Of a stretch of DNA of 28,373 nucleotides, positions 8,675 to 16,218 are shown in pieces (within the stretch, counting starts at the first letter, position 1; each line of letters begins with the position of its first letter). The stretch covers positions 1 to 28,373 of the forward strand of contig CAZFNS010000017.1 of NCBI GenBank assembly GCA_964520475.1, written 5' to 3'. The position numbers and the translations under genes were made by a program. The stretch comes from Ruminobacter sp964520475 (lineage in GTDB: Bacteria; Pseudomonadota; Gammaproteobacteria; Enterobacterales; Succinivibrionaceae). The notes below the pieces were generated by a model that saw only the letters and a list, made by a program, of their open reading frames with translations, was not told the DNA's origin and did no database searches.

Positions 8675-10369
8675 ATGGAACTTAACGATTACGAGCGGAC
8701 GGAGGGGCGGGCGGACGGCGTCTTCCCGCTGACCGACTTTTACGGCGCGGGGGTGGAAAAGCTCCGCTCCCTGCGCGAGGACATGCTGCGGGGCAATCCC
8801 AAGCCCGGGATCATCAACAACCTGGACCAGGCCCTGGCCGGGCTCAACCGCCTCAACGCCTCGCTGTCGGGCGAGCTTGCCGGCCGGCTGGAGAAGTCGT
8901 CGCGCTACCGGGACGACCTGCTGCTCATAAACTACCTGAGCGGCAAAACGGCGGACGAGTACCGCCGCAAGCAGAGCTATCTGGGCGACCTCGACGGCCT
9001 GGGGGAGAAGTACCTGGGCGTCGCCGGCTTCACCGGGGAGTTCCGGAAGTACCTGATCTCCTCCGCGAAGCTCGCCGCCGAGCTCGAGGACCTGGCGATG
9101 CGCTACGCCGGGGCCCGGGAGGGCGGGGACGCCGCCCGGGAGGAGGAGCTCCGGGCCGCCCTCGAGGACGGATCCGACCGCTACAGCCTGGAGGTCAACG
9201 TGACCGACGGGCTCCTGCACTCCCTGACCTCCCAGGTCTTCGGGGCGATCCGCGCCCTCGAGCTCGCCGAGGAGGAGAAGATCGCCGAGTACCTGAAGAA
9301 CGCGCTGGAAACGCAGTTCGGCGAGCTGCGCTCGAGCGTGGTCTTCTGCGGGGAGCACGACATTCCCTACGCCGTCTACGCCCGCTCTTTCGGCGGGGAC
9401 GGGAGCCCGGACGAGGTCCGCGAGATGACGACCCACTACCTGGCCCAGTACCTGGACGAGCGCCGGGAGGAGGGCCGGCGGCTCAGCGCCTTCGCGAGCC
9501 TGCGCCCCGGCTACTCGAACTCGGTCTTCCTCAAGTACATCAACGTCATCAAGCAGAGCGTCCCCCTCATCAGGCTCCTCGACGCCATGGGCCGGACCCT
9601 CCGGCTCGACGAGATGGCCGAGCGGCGGGCCGGGAAGATCTACGCGGAGCGCATGAGCGCGGGCCGGCGCCCCCGGCCGGATCAGATAAGCGGGATCACC
9701 CTCGGAAACAACCTGAGCTACGTCCTCCCCGAGGAGCTGGCCCGCCTGGCCGATCCCGACCTGACCCTGCTCTTCGACCTCAGACTCATCAACTCCGAGC
9801 TCCTGGCCTTCGACTTCTACCGCATGACCGACGTCTTCACCGGGCCGGCGGGCGGGAGCGGCGCCGGAACCCCCGAGCGCAAAAAGGGGCCGGTGATCGT
9901 CTGCGTCGACACCAGCGGCTCCATGAAGGGGGAGGCGGAGGATTACGCGAAGGCCGTCGTGATGGTGCTGGCCCTCAAGTGCCTGGAGGCGGACCGGCCC
10001 TGTTATATCATCAACTTCGCCATCGAGATCGAGACCCTCAAGATCAGCCTCGCCGCCAAGGAAAAGTCCCTCGACGACCTCAACGCCTTCCTGCGCCGCT
10101 CCTTCCGGGGCGGGACCTCGATTGACAACGCCCTGCAGAAGGTGTGCGCGATCATCCGGGAGGATCCCGATTTCGCGGCGGCCGACCTGCTCTGCGTCAC
10201 CGACGCCAAGTACTCGTACGGCCCCGAGACCGTGGAGGCGGTCCGGGCGACGGCGCGCGAGTACGGGACCAGGTTCTACGAGTTCGTCAAAGGCTTCGCG
10301 AGCGAGGAGGAACATGTGATTTTCGATAAGGTTTTTGTGATCGGCAACGGCAAATTCATGGAAATATAA
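8675..10369 (+). CDS. viaA: VWA-domain protein, ViaA-like partner of RavA
   Basis: The C-terminal von Willebrand A domain (about 405-564) has a complete MIDAS: VCVDTSGSMKG, the Thr of RGGTSIDNAL, and the Asp of CVTDAKYS. The VCVDTSGSM and FRGGT segments match E. coli ViaA. The N-terminal about 400 residues are largely helical, as in ViaA; total length is 564 against 483. In the known system ViaA stimulates the RavA ATPase and recruits targets at the inner membrane. ATG 8675 has GGAG just upstream. It immediately follows the RavA-like gene and is probably co-transcribed with it. The long N-terminal part is divergent, so the symbol is by family and context. Confidence 0.87.
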   Translation: MELNDYERTEGRADGVFPLTDFYGAGVEKLRSLREDMLRGNPKPGIINNLDQALAGLNRLNASLSGELAGRLEKSSRYRDDLLLINYLSGKTADEYRRKQSYLGDLDGLGEKYLGVAGFTGEFRKYLISSAKLAAELEDLAMRYAGAREGGDAAREEELRAALEDGSDRYSLEVNVTDGLLHSLTSQVFGAIRALELAEEEKIAEYLKNALETQFGELRSSVVFCGEHDIPYAVYARSFGGDGSPDEVREMTTHYLAQYLDERREEGRRLSAFASLRPGYSNSVFLKYINVIKQSVPLIRLLDAMGRTLRLDEMAERRAGKIYAERMSAGRRPRPDQISGITLGNNLSYVLPEELARLADPDLTLLFDLRLINSELLAFDFYRMTDVFTGPAGGSGAGTPERKKGPVIVCVDTSGSMKGEAEDYAKAVVMVLALKCLEADRPCYIINFAIEIETLKISLAAKEKSLDDLNAFLRRSFRGGTSIDNALQKVCAIIREDPDFAAADLLCVTDAKYSYGPETVEAVRATAREYGTRFYEFVKGFASEEEHVIFDKVFVIGNGKFMEI

Positions 10370-10399
10370 AACTATCGCGGTAGTATTATATAAATAAGG

Positions 10400-10416
10400 G
10401 GGGCGTTTAACGCCCC
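10400..10416 (+). other. Palindromic hairpin after viaA
   Basis: GGGGCGTT-T-AACGCCCC is a perfect inverted repeat 30 bases after the viaA stop, next to the AT-rich TATTATATAAAT (10384-10395), which looks like a -10 region without a clear -35. It could be an operator or part of a 3' end. Confidence 0.4.
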
Positions 10417-10446
10417 GCCTCAACCATTCCGGGGCCGGGACCCGGA

Positions 10447-10477
10447 CCGGCGCCGCCGCCGGGCCGCTTCTTTTTTT
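10447..10477 (+). terminator. Probable terminator of the ravA-viaA unit
   Basis: CCGGCG-CCGC-CGCCGG is followed, after GCCGC, by TTCTTTTTTT. The stem is short and the T tract is offset by 5 bases, so confidence is moderate. Confidence 0.5.
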
Positions 10478-10535
10478 GCCCGGCCGCACCGGGCGGGCGC
10501 ACAACCGGGCGTCGGCGACGCCTAAGGAAAACAAT

Positions 10536-11024
10536 ATGACAATAGAATCGGGTTTGCTGAACCTCCTGGTCAGCAAGGGCGTCATCAGCGAAGCCAAAAA
10601 GAGCGTGGTGGTCAACGAGGTCGAGGAGTACGGCAAGACGGTGATCGACACGGTCATCAACCTCAATTACGCCGAGCCGAAGCAGATCCTCGGGCTCCTC
10701 GCGGAGGAATACTTCCTGCCCACCCTGGATCTCGCCAAGTTCGACGTGAAGAAGGCCCCGGAGAAGTATCTGAACGAGGAACTGTGCCTCAAGTACGAGG
10801 CCCTGCCGGTCGAGGTGAAGGACAACACCCTGTACCTCGCGATCTCCGATCCCTCCTGCATCAAGGCGATCGAGGCCCTCGACGCCTTCTCCGCCCGGTT
10901 CGGGATCATGACCGACATGATCCTCGCCCGGGAGGATCAGCTCCAGCGGACCCTGACGATCATCTTCCGGAAGAACGTGAACCTCGCCGAGAACGAAAAG
11001 CAGGAAGGCAGCTGGTACGACTAG
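10536..11024 (+). CDS. Stand-alone GspE/PilB N-terminal (MshEN-type) domain protein
   Basis: The whole 162-residue product resembles the N-terminal domain of type II secretion/type IV pilus ATPases: an LVSKGVIS helix-turn, a repeat-like YAEPKQILGLLAEEYFLPTLDL, YLNEELCLKYEALPVEVKDNTLYLAISDPS, then DAFSARFGIMTDMILAREDQL. No ATPase domain follows; it ends with a Lys/Glu-rich tail and a stop. In MshEN domains that bind cyclic di-GMP, two RLGxxL...G motifs provide contacts; here the matching positions read GLLNLL and TVIDTV, so Arg and Gly are missing and binding is doubtful. Start: ATG with AAGGAAA 5 bases upstream. It could be a regulatory or adaptor domain. The next 90 bases run into an assembly gap. 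Confidence 0.75.
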   Translation: MTIESGLLNLLVSKGVISEAKKSVVVNEVEEYGKTVIDTVINLNYAEPKQILGLLAEEYFLPTLDLAKFDVKKAPEKYLNEELCLKYEALPVEVKDNTLYLAISDPSCIKAIEALDAFSARFGIMTDMILAREDQLQRTLTIIFRKNVNLAENEKQEGSWYD

Positions 11025-11090
11025 CGGCCGCGCCGCGCCCGCCGGATCCGCGCGGAGCGGGGCGGGAGGGCGCCCGCGCCGGCGGGAAAG

Positions 11091-11236
11091 CCGCGCCGGG
11101 AACGAAAAGCCGCNNNNNNNNNNNNNNNNNNNNNNNNNNNNNNNNNNNNNNNNNNNNNNNNNNNNNNNNNNNNNNNNNNNNNNNNNNNNNNNNNNNNNNN
11201 NNNNNNNNNNNNNCCGCGCCGGGAACGAAAAGCCGC
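11091..11236. repeat. Identical 23-bp contig ends on both sides of an N gap
   Basis: Bases 11091-11113 and 11214-11236 are identical and directly abut the Ns. Such shared ends usually mark contigs that truly overlap or a short tandem repeat that broke the assembly. The true sequence may therefore contain little or no missing DNA. Confidence 0.85.
11114..11213. other. Assembly gap (100 N)
   Basis: The gap has a placeholder length of exactly 100, the same as the other two gaps, so its real size is unknown. Confidence 0.98.
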
Positions 11237-11274
11237 AGGGCCCCGTTCCGGGCGGGCGGCCGCGCCCGATAAAG

Positions 11275-11307
11275 AAGGCCCGGGTCTTGCGACCCGGGCC
11301 TTTTTTT
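11275..11307 (+). terminator. Strong bidirectional terminator between convergent genes
   Basis: GGCCCGGGTC-TTGC-GACCCGGGCC forms a 10-bp stem extended by AA/TT, followed by T7 on the + strand. On the - strand the same stem is followed by TTCTTT. It can end both the + strand MshEN-type gene and the - strand glycan cluster that stops at 11357. Confidence 0.85.
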
Positions 11308-11356
11308 GTGTGCGCGGGTCCCGGGCAAAGCCCCGGGACTCAGGCCCGCCGCCGCG

Positions 11357-13837
11357 TCACGGCCGTTTGGCCGCGGGAGCCGCCGGAGCCGCCGGAGCCG
11401 CGAGAGCCGGCGCGGCCGGGGGTTCCGCCGGCAGCAGATCCGGCAGGGCGGCCCCGAGCGCCCGGACGCCCAGGGTCCGGCGGAACTCCAGGTACTCGTC
11501 CCGCCAGGATTTGTTCTCGGGCTTCATCTCGCACATCTTCCGCCCGTACCAGAGCGCCTCCAGGTTGTCGCCGAAGTGGCGGGCGATCAGGAAGGCGTGC
11601 CGGCAGAAGACCCAGTTCTCCCGGACGTTGCCGATCGTGAGTTCGCTCACCCGCCCGAGCCAGTCCCGGGCCTTCTCGAACTCCCGCGTGTGGAAGATAT
11701 AGAGGGCGGTGAGCTTCAGGTAGAGCTTCGAGAGATCGCCCCCGTACAGGTATTTGACCGCGTCCAGGTAGGCGAGCTCGGCGTTGGCGGGCTTTTTGTC
11801 GTCGCGGTAGATGTCCCCGAGCCGCTCGAGGATCTCGGAGCGCAGCGACTCGGTGTGGACGACGCACCAGTCGAGGAAGGTCACCTGCTCGAGCTTCGAG
11901 GGCAGGAGCGCCTGGAAGGAGCGGATGAAATGGAAGCTCTCGAAGATATCGAAGCAGTGGTAGTCGCCGGTCTCCCGGTATTCGGCGGCGAGCTCCCGGT
12001 AATGCCTGAAGTAGCGGGGGACGCCGAAGCGATCCGCGATGCTGCCGCCGAGCTCCTCCAGGTCCGTGTCCGAGAAGAGCATGTCGGTGAGCAGCAGCTC
12101 GGGCCGGGCGGGCGGCGCGGCGAGCTCCGCGCCGTTGTGGACCTTTCGGAACGGGCCGGCCGCGCCCTTGAAGGCGAAGACGACGTCCTTTTCGAAGGTC
12201 CGCTTCACGTACGAGAGGGCGATCCGGTCGAGGAATTTCTTCTGCAGGAGCACCGCCCCGTCCCCTTCCCGGCCGTCGGGCCGGCAGTAAAGCGCGCCGG
12301 TGCGGGTCGTGTTCCAGTACTTGACCGCCAGGAGGGCGAGTTTGCCGGGGGCGGCGCCGAAGTTCAGATCCTCCGCCCGGACGGCGATCTCGTCGTCCGC
12401 GCCGAGGGGCCAGTTGACGGATTTGATGAGGGAGGTCTCCCTTCTTTCGGTGAATTTGTCCTTAAAGCGGGGGATGTCCCGCAGGGCCGCGAAGCGGGGG
12501 ATCCCGAAGGAGGGCTTCCCGGAAAGCGCGAGCCGCACGTTCGGCAGGTGTTCGCCGTCGCTCAGCACGGTCTTCAGGTGCTTGGCGATCTGGTACTGCA
12601 TCACCGTGTTGTAGTGGGTCATGTCCTGGTAGTTGGCCTCCGCGTAGTTGAGGAACCGGTGCGACGTGTAGTCCACCAGGGTGACCTGATCCGCGTAGCG
12701 GCGCAGGAGCGCGAGGGCCGGGTTGTACTTTTGGCAGTTGGCGTGGTGCTGCGGCGCGTGGAGCAGGAAGACCAGCTTGCAGCGCTTTTCGTCGAACATG
12801 GTTATGAGCGCGTACACGGCCCCGATCACGAATTCCTCCGTCAGCTCGTTCCGCTCGAGGAAGATGATGTCGTTGAGGGGCGTGTCGACCACGCACACGT
12901 CGTACTCGTCCGGGATATTGTTCTCGAGGCAGGTGAGGACCGGGGCGATCGAGCTCACGTCCCCGACGGAGAACTGCCGGTACTCGCAGGAATCGTCTTT
13001 GCTCTCGTCGAGGTAATGCACGAAGCCGCTCCTCAGGATGGCGTTCGAGGAGCAGCAGAGGGCCACCCGCCTGGCCGGGCGCTTCGCGGGCTCCGGGAAG
13101 GTCGCGATCCGGCGCGCGTAGGCGCCGCCCGCGAAGTAATCCTCGGCGAGCCTGGTGAGGCCGTAGACCTGGTTGATGTACATGATGGCGGGGTGGGTTC
13201 CGTACGGGCAGCGGAAGACCCCGCATTTGAACATTTCGACGGCCTTGTCGGCGTTCTCCCGGTCGATGTAGATCCCGTCGTCGAGGTGGTAGGGATCGTA
13301 AAGGCAGAGGGACCGCGACCAGTCGTGATCGAACTCCGCGTCCCGCCACCAGTTCCGGATCTGATCCTGGATGTTCCTGATCTCCCGCAGCTGCTCCGGG
13401 GTGTAGGAGTCGCTGAGGAGCGACTTGATGAGCTTGTCCCGCGGGAACTTGGGCAGCTTGTGGAACCTCGTGCCGAAGGCGTAGAAGTCGCACTTGAGGG
13501 CGTTCGCGAACAGCATGGCCCCGTGCGAGCCCATCGACTGCCCTATGCAGAGGACCTTCGCCCCCTCGGGCAGGTGCTGCCGCACGCACTCGATCTGCTC
13601 CTGCAGGTACGGGGTGTGGAAGTAGTTGAGGCAGGTGCTGGCCACGTCGATCTCGACGCAGCCGGTCTTGCGGTTGTAGACCCCCTTGCCCCAGGCCCCG
13701 TCGACCCCGGGCTTGGGGATCACCGGGTCGTAGTCGGCCTCCAGGTAGTTGAAGGTGATGATCACGTTGGCCGACTCGGCCGGGTACATGGTGATCCTGA
13801 TGCCGCAAAGCTCGGATTTATCGTAGATTGTTATCAT
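11357..13837 (-). CDS. C1: alpha/beta-hydrolase plus SGNH-hydrolase plus TPR-like protein
   Basis: This 826-residue protein has three visible parts. Residues about 1-230 resemble an alpha/beta hydrolase: nucleophile elbow G-Q-S101-M-G, candidate acids near YDPYHLDD (181-188) and His215 in YGTHPA. Residues about 256-425 resemble an SGNH esterase/acyltransferase: CCSSN (262-265), Asn322 in DTPLND, and the block V Asp405-x-x-His408. A middle module begins at PRFKDKF, and residues about 670-790 look like TPR helices; the tail is Ala/Pro-rich. Such esterase folds often add or remove acyl groups on surface glycans, which fits the neighbours, but the substrate is unknown. A strong GAGGAG lies 7 bases before the ATG. 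It is the last gene of the cluster and a paralogue of C2. Confidence 0.82.
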   Translation of the reverse strand: MITIYDKSELCGIRITMYPAESANVIITFNYLEADYDPVIPKPGVDGAWGKGVYNRKTGCVEIDVASTCLNYFHTPYLQEQIECVRQHLPEGAKVLCIGQSMGSHGAMLFANALKCDFYAFGTRFHKLPKFPRDKLIKSLLSDSYTPEQLREIRNIQDQIRNWWRDAEFDHDWSRSLCLYDPYHLDDGIYIDRENADKAVEMFKCGVFRCPYGTHPAIMYINQVYGLTRLAEDYFAGGAYARRIATFPEPAKRPARRVALCCSSNAILRSGFVHYLDESKDDSCEYRQFSVGDVSSIAPVLTCLENNIPDEYDVCVVDTPLNDIIFLERNELTEEFVIGAVYALITMFDEKRCKLVFLLHAPQHHANCQKYNPALALLRRYADQVTLVDYTSHRFLNYAEANYQDMTHYNTVMQYQIAKHLKTVLSDGEHLPNVRLALSGKPSFGIPRFAALRDIPRFKDKFTERRETSLIKSVNWPLGADDEIAVRAEDLNFGAAPGKLALLAVKYWNTTRTGALYCRPDGREGDGAVLLQKKFLDRIALSYVKRTFEKDVVFAFKGAAGPFRKVHNGAELAAPPARPELLLTDMLFSDTDLEELGGSIADRFGVPRYFRHYRELAAEYRETGDYHCFDIFESFHFIRSFQALLPSKLEQVTFLDWCVVHTESLRSEILERLGDIYRDDKKPANAELAYLDAVKYLYGGDLSKLYLKLTALYIFHTREFEKARDWLGRVSELTIGNVRENWVFCRHAFLIARHFGDNLEALWYGRKMCEMKPENKSWRDEYLEFRRTLGVRALGAALPDLLPAEPPAAPALAAPAAPAAPAAKRP

Positions 13838-13874
13838 TGGTATGCTCCTCGGAGTCTGTGCTCGTTAAAATCTT

Positions 13875-13900
13875 CCCGGATCCCCGCGCGGGGGTCCGGG
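13875..13900 (-). other. Intercistronic hairpin between C2 and C1
   Basis: CCCGGATCCCC-GCGC-GGGGGTCCGGG pairs over 11 positions with one wobble, within the 108-base space. On the - strand AAGATTTT follows, too weak for a clear terminator. It may moderate C1 expression, and C1 has its own strong Shine-Dalgarno. Confidence 0.5.
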
Positions 13901-13945
13901 GGCGGCCGCGGAACCGTGCGTACGGATCAGCGGCCGCGGTCAAAA

Positions 13946-16210
13946 TCACGCGGGCCCGGGCCCGGGCCGGCGCCCCCGGCGCGGCCGCCCGGCCGCGAGG
14001 ACCGGCTTAAGCAGATCCTCCCCGGCCTTCCTCAGGAATTCCCGGTACTCGTCCCGCCGCGCCTCCGCCTCCGGCTCCTTCCGGCACATCTCTTTGCCGT
14101 AACGGGCCGCCGCGAGATTGTCCCCGGAATGAAGGTAAGTCAGGAACGCGTACCGGCAGAAGCGCGGATCCGCCGGGGCGGCGCCGAAGGGGAGTTCCGC
14201 GAGCCGCGCGAGCCATTCCCGGGCCTTGGCGTAATCCTTAAGCTCGAGGAGGCAGAGTCCCGCGATCTTAAGCAAAAGCTCCGGCAGATCCCCGCCGTAC
14301 CCGGCCGCGAGGGCGGCGATCCAGGCGGCTTCGGCGCTTTCGGGGCGTTTGTCCTCCGCGTACAGATCGCCCAGCATGGCGAGGATCTCGCCGCGCGGGG
14401 CGCCGGGGCGCCCGAGGCACCGGTCGAGGAAGGCGATCCGCTCGAGCGGCGCGGGCAGGATCCTGAGGAAGGCGGCGACGAAACCCGCGCTCGCGCCGGG
14501 ATCGAACCCGCCCAAGTCCCCCGTCTCCCGGCAGGCGGCCGCGGCGGCCCGGAAACGCGCGAAGTACGGAGGGATGTCCCAGTACGCCGCGAGCCGACGC
14601 CCCAGCTCCTCGGCGTCCGTGTCGGTGAAGAACAGGTCCGTGAGCATGAGCTCGGCGTCCTCCGGGGCGACGCCCGGGCGGAGGGGGCCGCGGCTCGCCC
14701 CGCCGGGCCCGCCGCGCAGGCCGAAGACGATCTTCTCCGTGAAGGCCCAGTTCGCGGGCTTCACGGCGACGATGGGCCGGCCCAGCCATTTCTTGCGCGT
14801 CACGAGCTCGCGCTCCGGCTCGCCGGCGGTCCGCGCGAAGAGCGCGCCCGTGTTGTGGGTGTCCCAGTACTTGACCGCGAACAGGTAAAGCGTTCCGCCG
14901 CGGAGGCCCAGATCGGCGGGGGCCGCGGCGATCTCGTCCCCGTCTTTGAGAAGCAGGTTCGTCGTCGCGATGAGGGAGGTCTCCATTTTCACGCCGAACC
15001 GGTCTTTGAAAGCGGGGAGGCTCTTTAAGGAGACGAAGCGGGGCGCGCGCGGGTCGCGGAGCCGGACGCGCGGCAGGTCGTCCCAGCCCGCGAGGACCGT
15101 TTTGAGGTGCTTGGCGATCCGGGCCTGGAGGACGGGCCCGTAATGGACGGGATCCTCATACGCGGCCGCCGCGTAGCCCACGCTCCGGTGCGACGTGTAG
15201 TCGATCAGGGTCGCCTGGTCAGCGTAGCGGCACAGGATTCGGATCGCGGGGCTCACCCGGAAGAGATTGTCGTAATCCGCGCGCCCGTGGAGCAGGAAGA
15301 CGAGCTTGCACCTCTTGCCGGAGAAGAGGGTCAGGAGCGCGTAGACGATCCCCATGACCAGGAAGTCGCTCGCGGGGGCGAGGCCGATGAGCTCGTCCAC
15401 GTCGTTGAGGGGCGTGTCGATCAGGCACGCGTCGAATTCGTCCGGGATCCGGTTTTCGAGGCAGGTCGTCAGGGCGGCGGCGGAACCCGAGCCGCCGACG
15501 GAGAACTGCCGGTACTCCCAGCGCTCGTCCGGGATCCCGAGCAGATGGCGCGCGAAGCCGGTTTTGAGCACCGCGTTCGAGGTGCAGCAGATCGCGGCGC
15601 GCCGCCGCGGTCCCGGCGCCGCGGCCGGGCGGGCGGCGAGCCTCCGGGCCAGCTTTCCGCCCGCGAAATAATCCCGCGCGAGCTCGGCGAGGCCGAACGG
15701 CGGGCCGGACCGCCCCGGGGCGGGACCGGCGGCGTACGGGAGGCGGACGAGCCCGCAGCCCCATAACGCCGCGGCCCGCGCGGCGCTTTCCGCCGCGCCG
15801 GGGCGCGCGGGGTCGCAGACGATTAAGGATCCGGGCCGGGCCGGGGCGCCCGCGGCGGGCGGGGGATCGGGAAGCTCCGGGTCGACTATAATGAAGCCGC
15901 CGCCGAGCGCCGCCGCGAGGAGCGCGGCCCCGGGGGCCTCCGCTCCCGTCCCGAGGCACAGGATCCGCGCGCCCGCGGGCAGGGCGGCCCGGATCCGCGC
16001 CGCCGCCGCGCCGAAACCGGGGTCGCCCGGCGCCGGGAGAGCCGCGCCGATCGCGGGGCACCCGAGCTCCCGGCGGAAATAATCCGCCGCCGGAGCCCCG
16101 TCCGGATCGGCCCCGGGCGGGACGCAGACGACTATCCCCCGGTCCGGCTCCCCCGGACCGGGGGCGGTCCCGGCGCCCCCCGGCGCGGCCCCGTCGCGGA
16201 TCCTCGCCAT
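13946..16210 (-). CDS. C2: SGNH-hydrolase-like protein, paralogue of C1 with decayed N-terminal hydrolase
   Basis: From the segment LARDYFAGGKLARRLA onward this 754-residue protein follows C1: CCTSNAVLKTGF, EYRQFSVGG, TCLENRIPDEFDACLIDTPLND, KRCKLVFLLH, YADQATLIDYTSHR, and the block V Asp/His in YEDPVHYG, so the SGNH site appears intact. The N-terminal part is shortened and eroded: the elbow GQSMGS of C1 becomes GTGAEA, and the YGTHPA His region becomes YAAGPAPG, removing the apparent nucleophile and His. This part is extremely Ala/Gly/Pro/Arg-rich. A module beginning PAFKDRF and a TPR-like C-terminus are kept. The start lies 8 bases after the B2 stop with only a weak ribosome site, suggesting translational coupling. 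Confidence 0.78.
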   Translation of the reverse strand: MARIRDGAAPGGAGTAPGPGEPDRGIVVCVPPGADPDGAPAADYFRRELGCPAIGAALPAPGDPGFGAAAARIRAALPAGARILCLGTGAEAPGAALLAAALGGGFIIVDPELPDPPPAAGAPARPGSLIVCDPARPGAAESAARAAALWGCGLVRLPYAAGPAPGRSGPPFGLAELARDYFAGGKLARRLAARPAAAPGPRRRAAICCTSNAVLKTGFARHLLGIPDERWEYRQFSVGGSGSAAALTTCLENRIPDEFDACLIDTPLNDVDELIGLAPASDFLVMGIVYALLTLFSGKRCKLVFLLHGRADYDNLFRVSPAIRILCRYADQATLIDYTSHRSVGYAAAAYEDPVHYGPVLQARIAKHLKTVLAGWDDLPRVRLRDPRAPRFVSLKSLPAFKDRFGVKMETSLIATTNLLLKDGDEIAAAPADLGLRGGTLYLFAVKYWDTHNTGALFARTAGEPERELVTRKKWLGRPIVAVKPANWAFTEKIVFGLRGGPGGASRGPLRPGVAPEDAELMLTDLFFTDTDAEELGRRLAAYWDIPPYFARFRAAAAACRETGDLGGFDPGASAGFVAAFLRILPAPLERIAFLDRCLGRPGAPRGEILAMLGDLYAEDKRPESAEAAWIAALAAGYGGDLPELLLKIAGLCLLELKDYAKAREWLARLAELPFGAAPADPRFCRYAFLTYLHSGDNLAAARYGKEMCRKEPEAEARRDEYREFLRKAGEDLLKPVLAAGRPRRGRRPGPGPA

Positions 16211-16218
16211 GGCGCCCG

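Noticed and set aside
10547..10700. Cyclic di-GMP binding by the MshEN-like protein
   Set aside because: The Arg and Gly positions of the two binding motifs are not conserved, so binding is not claimed.
11368..11450. GCC/GGA-rich short tandem sequence as a functional DNA repeat
   Set aside because: It simply encodes the Ala/Pro-rich tail of C1.
11306..15028. Open frame of 1240 codons on the + strand opposite the C1 and C2 genes
   Set aside because: It is an antisense shadow of GC-rich coding sequence; the - strand frames carry recognisable motifs and ribosome sites.
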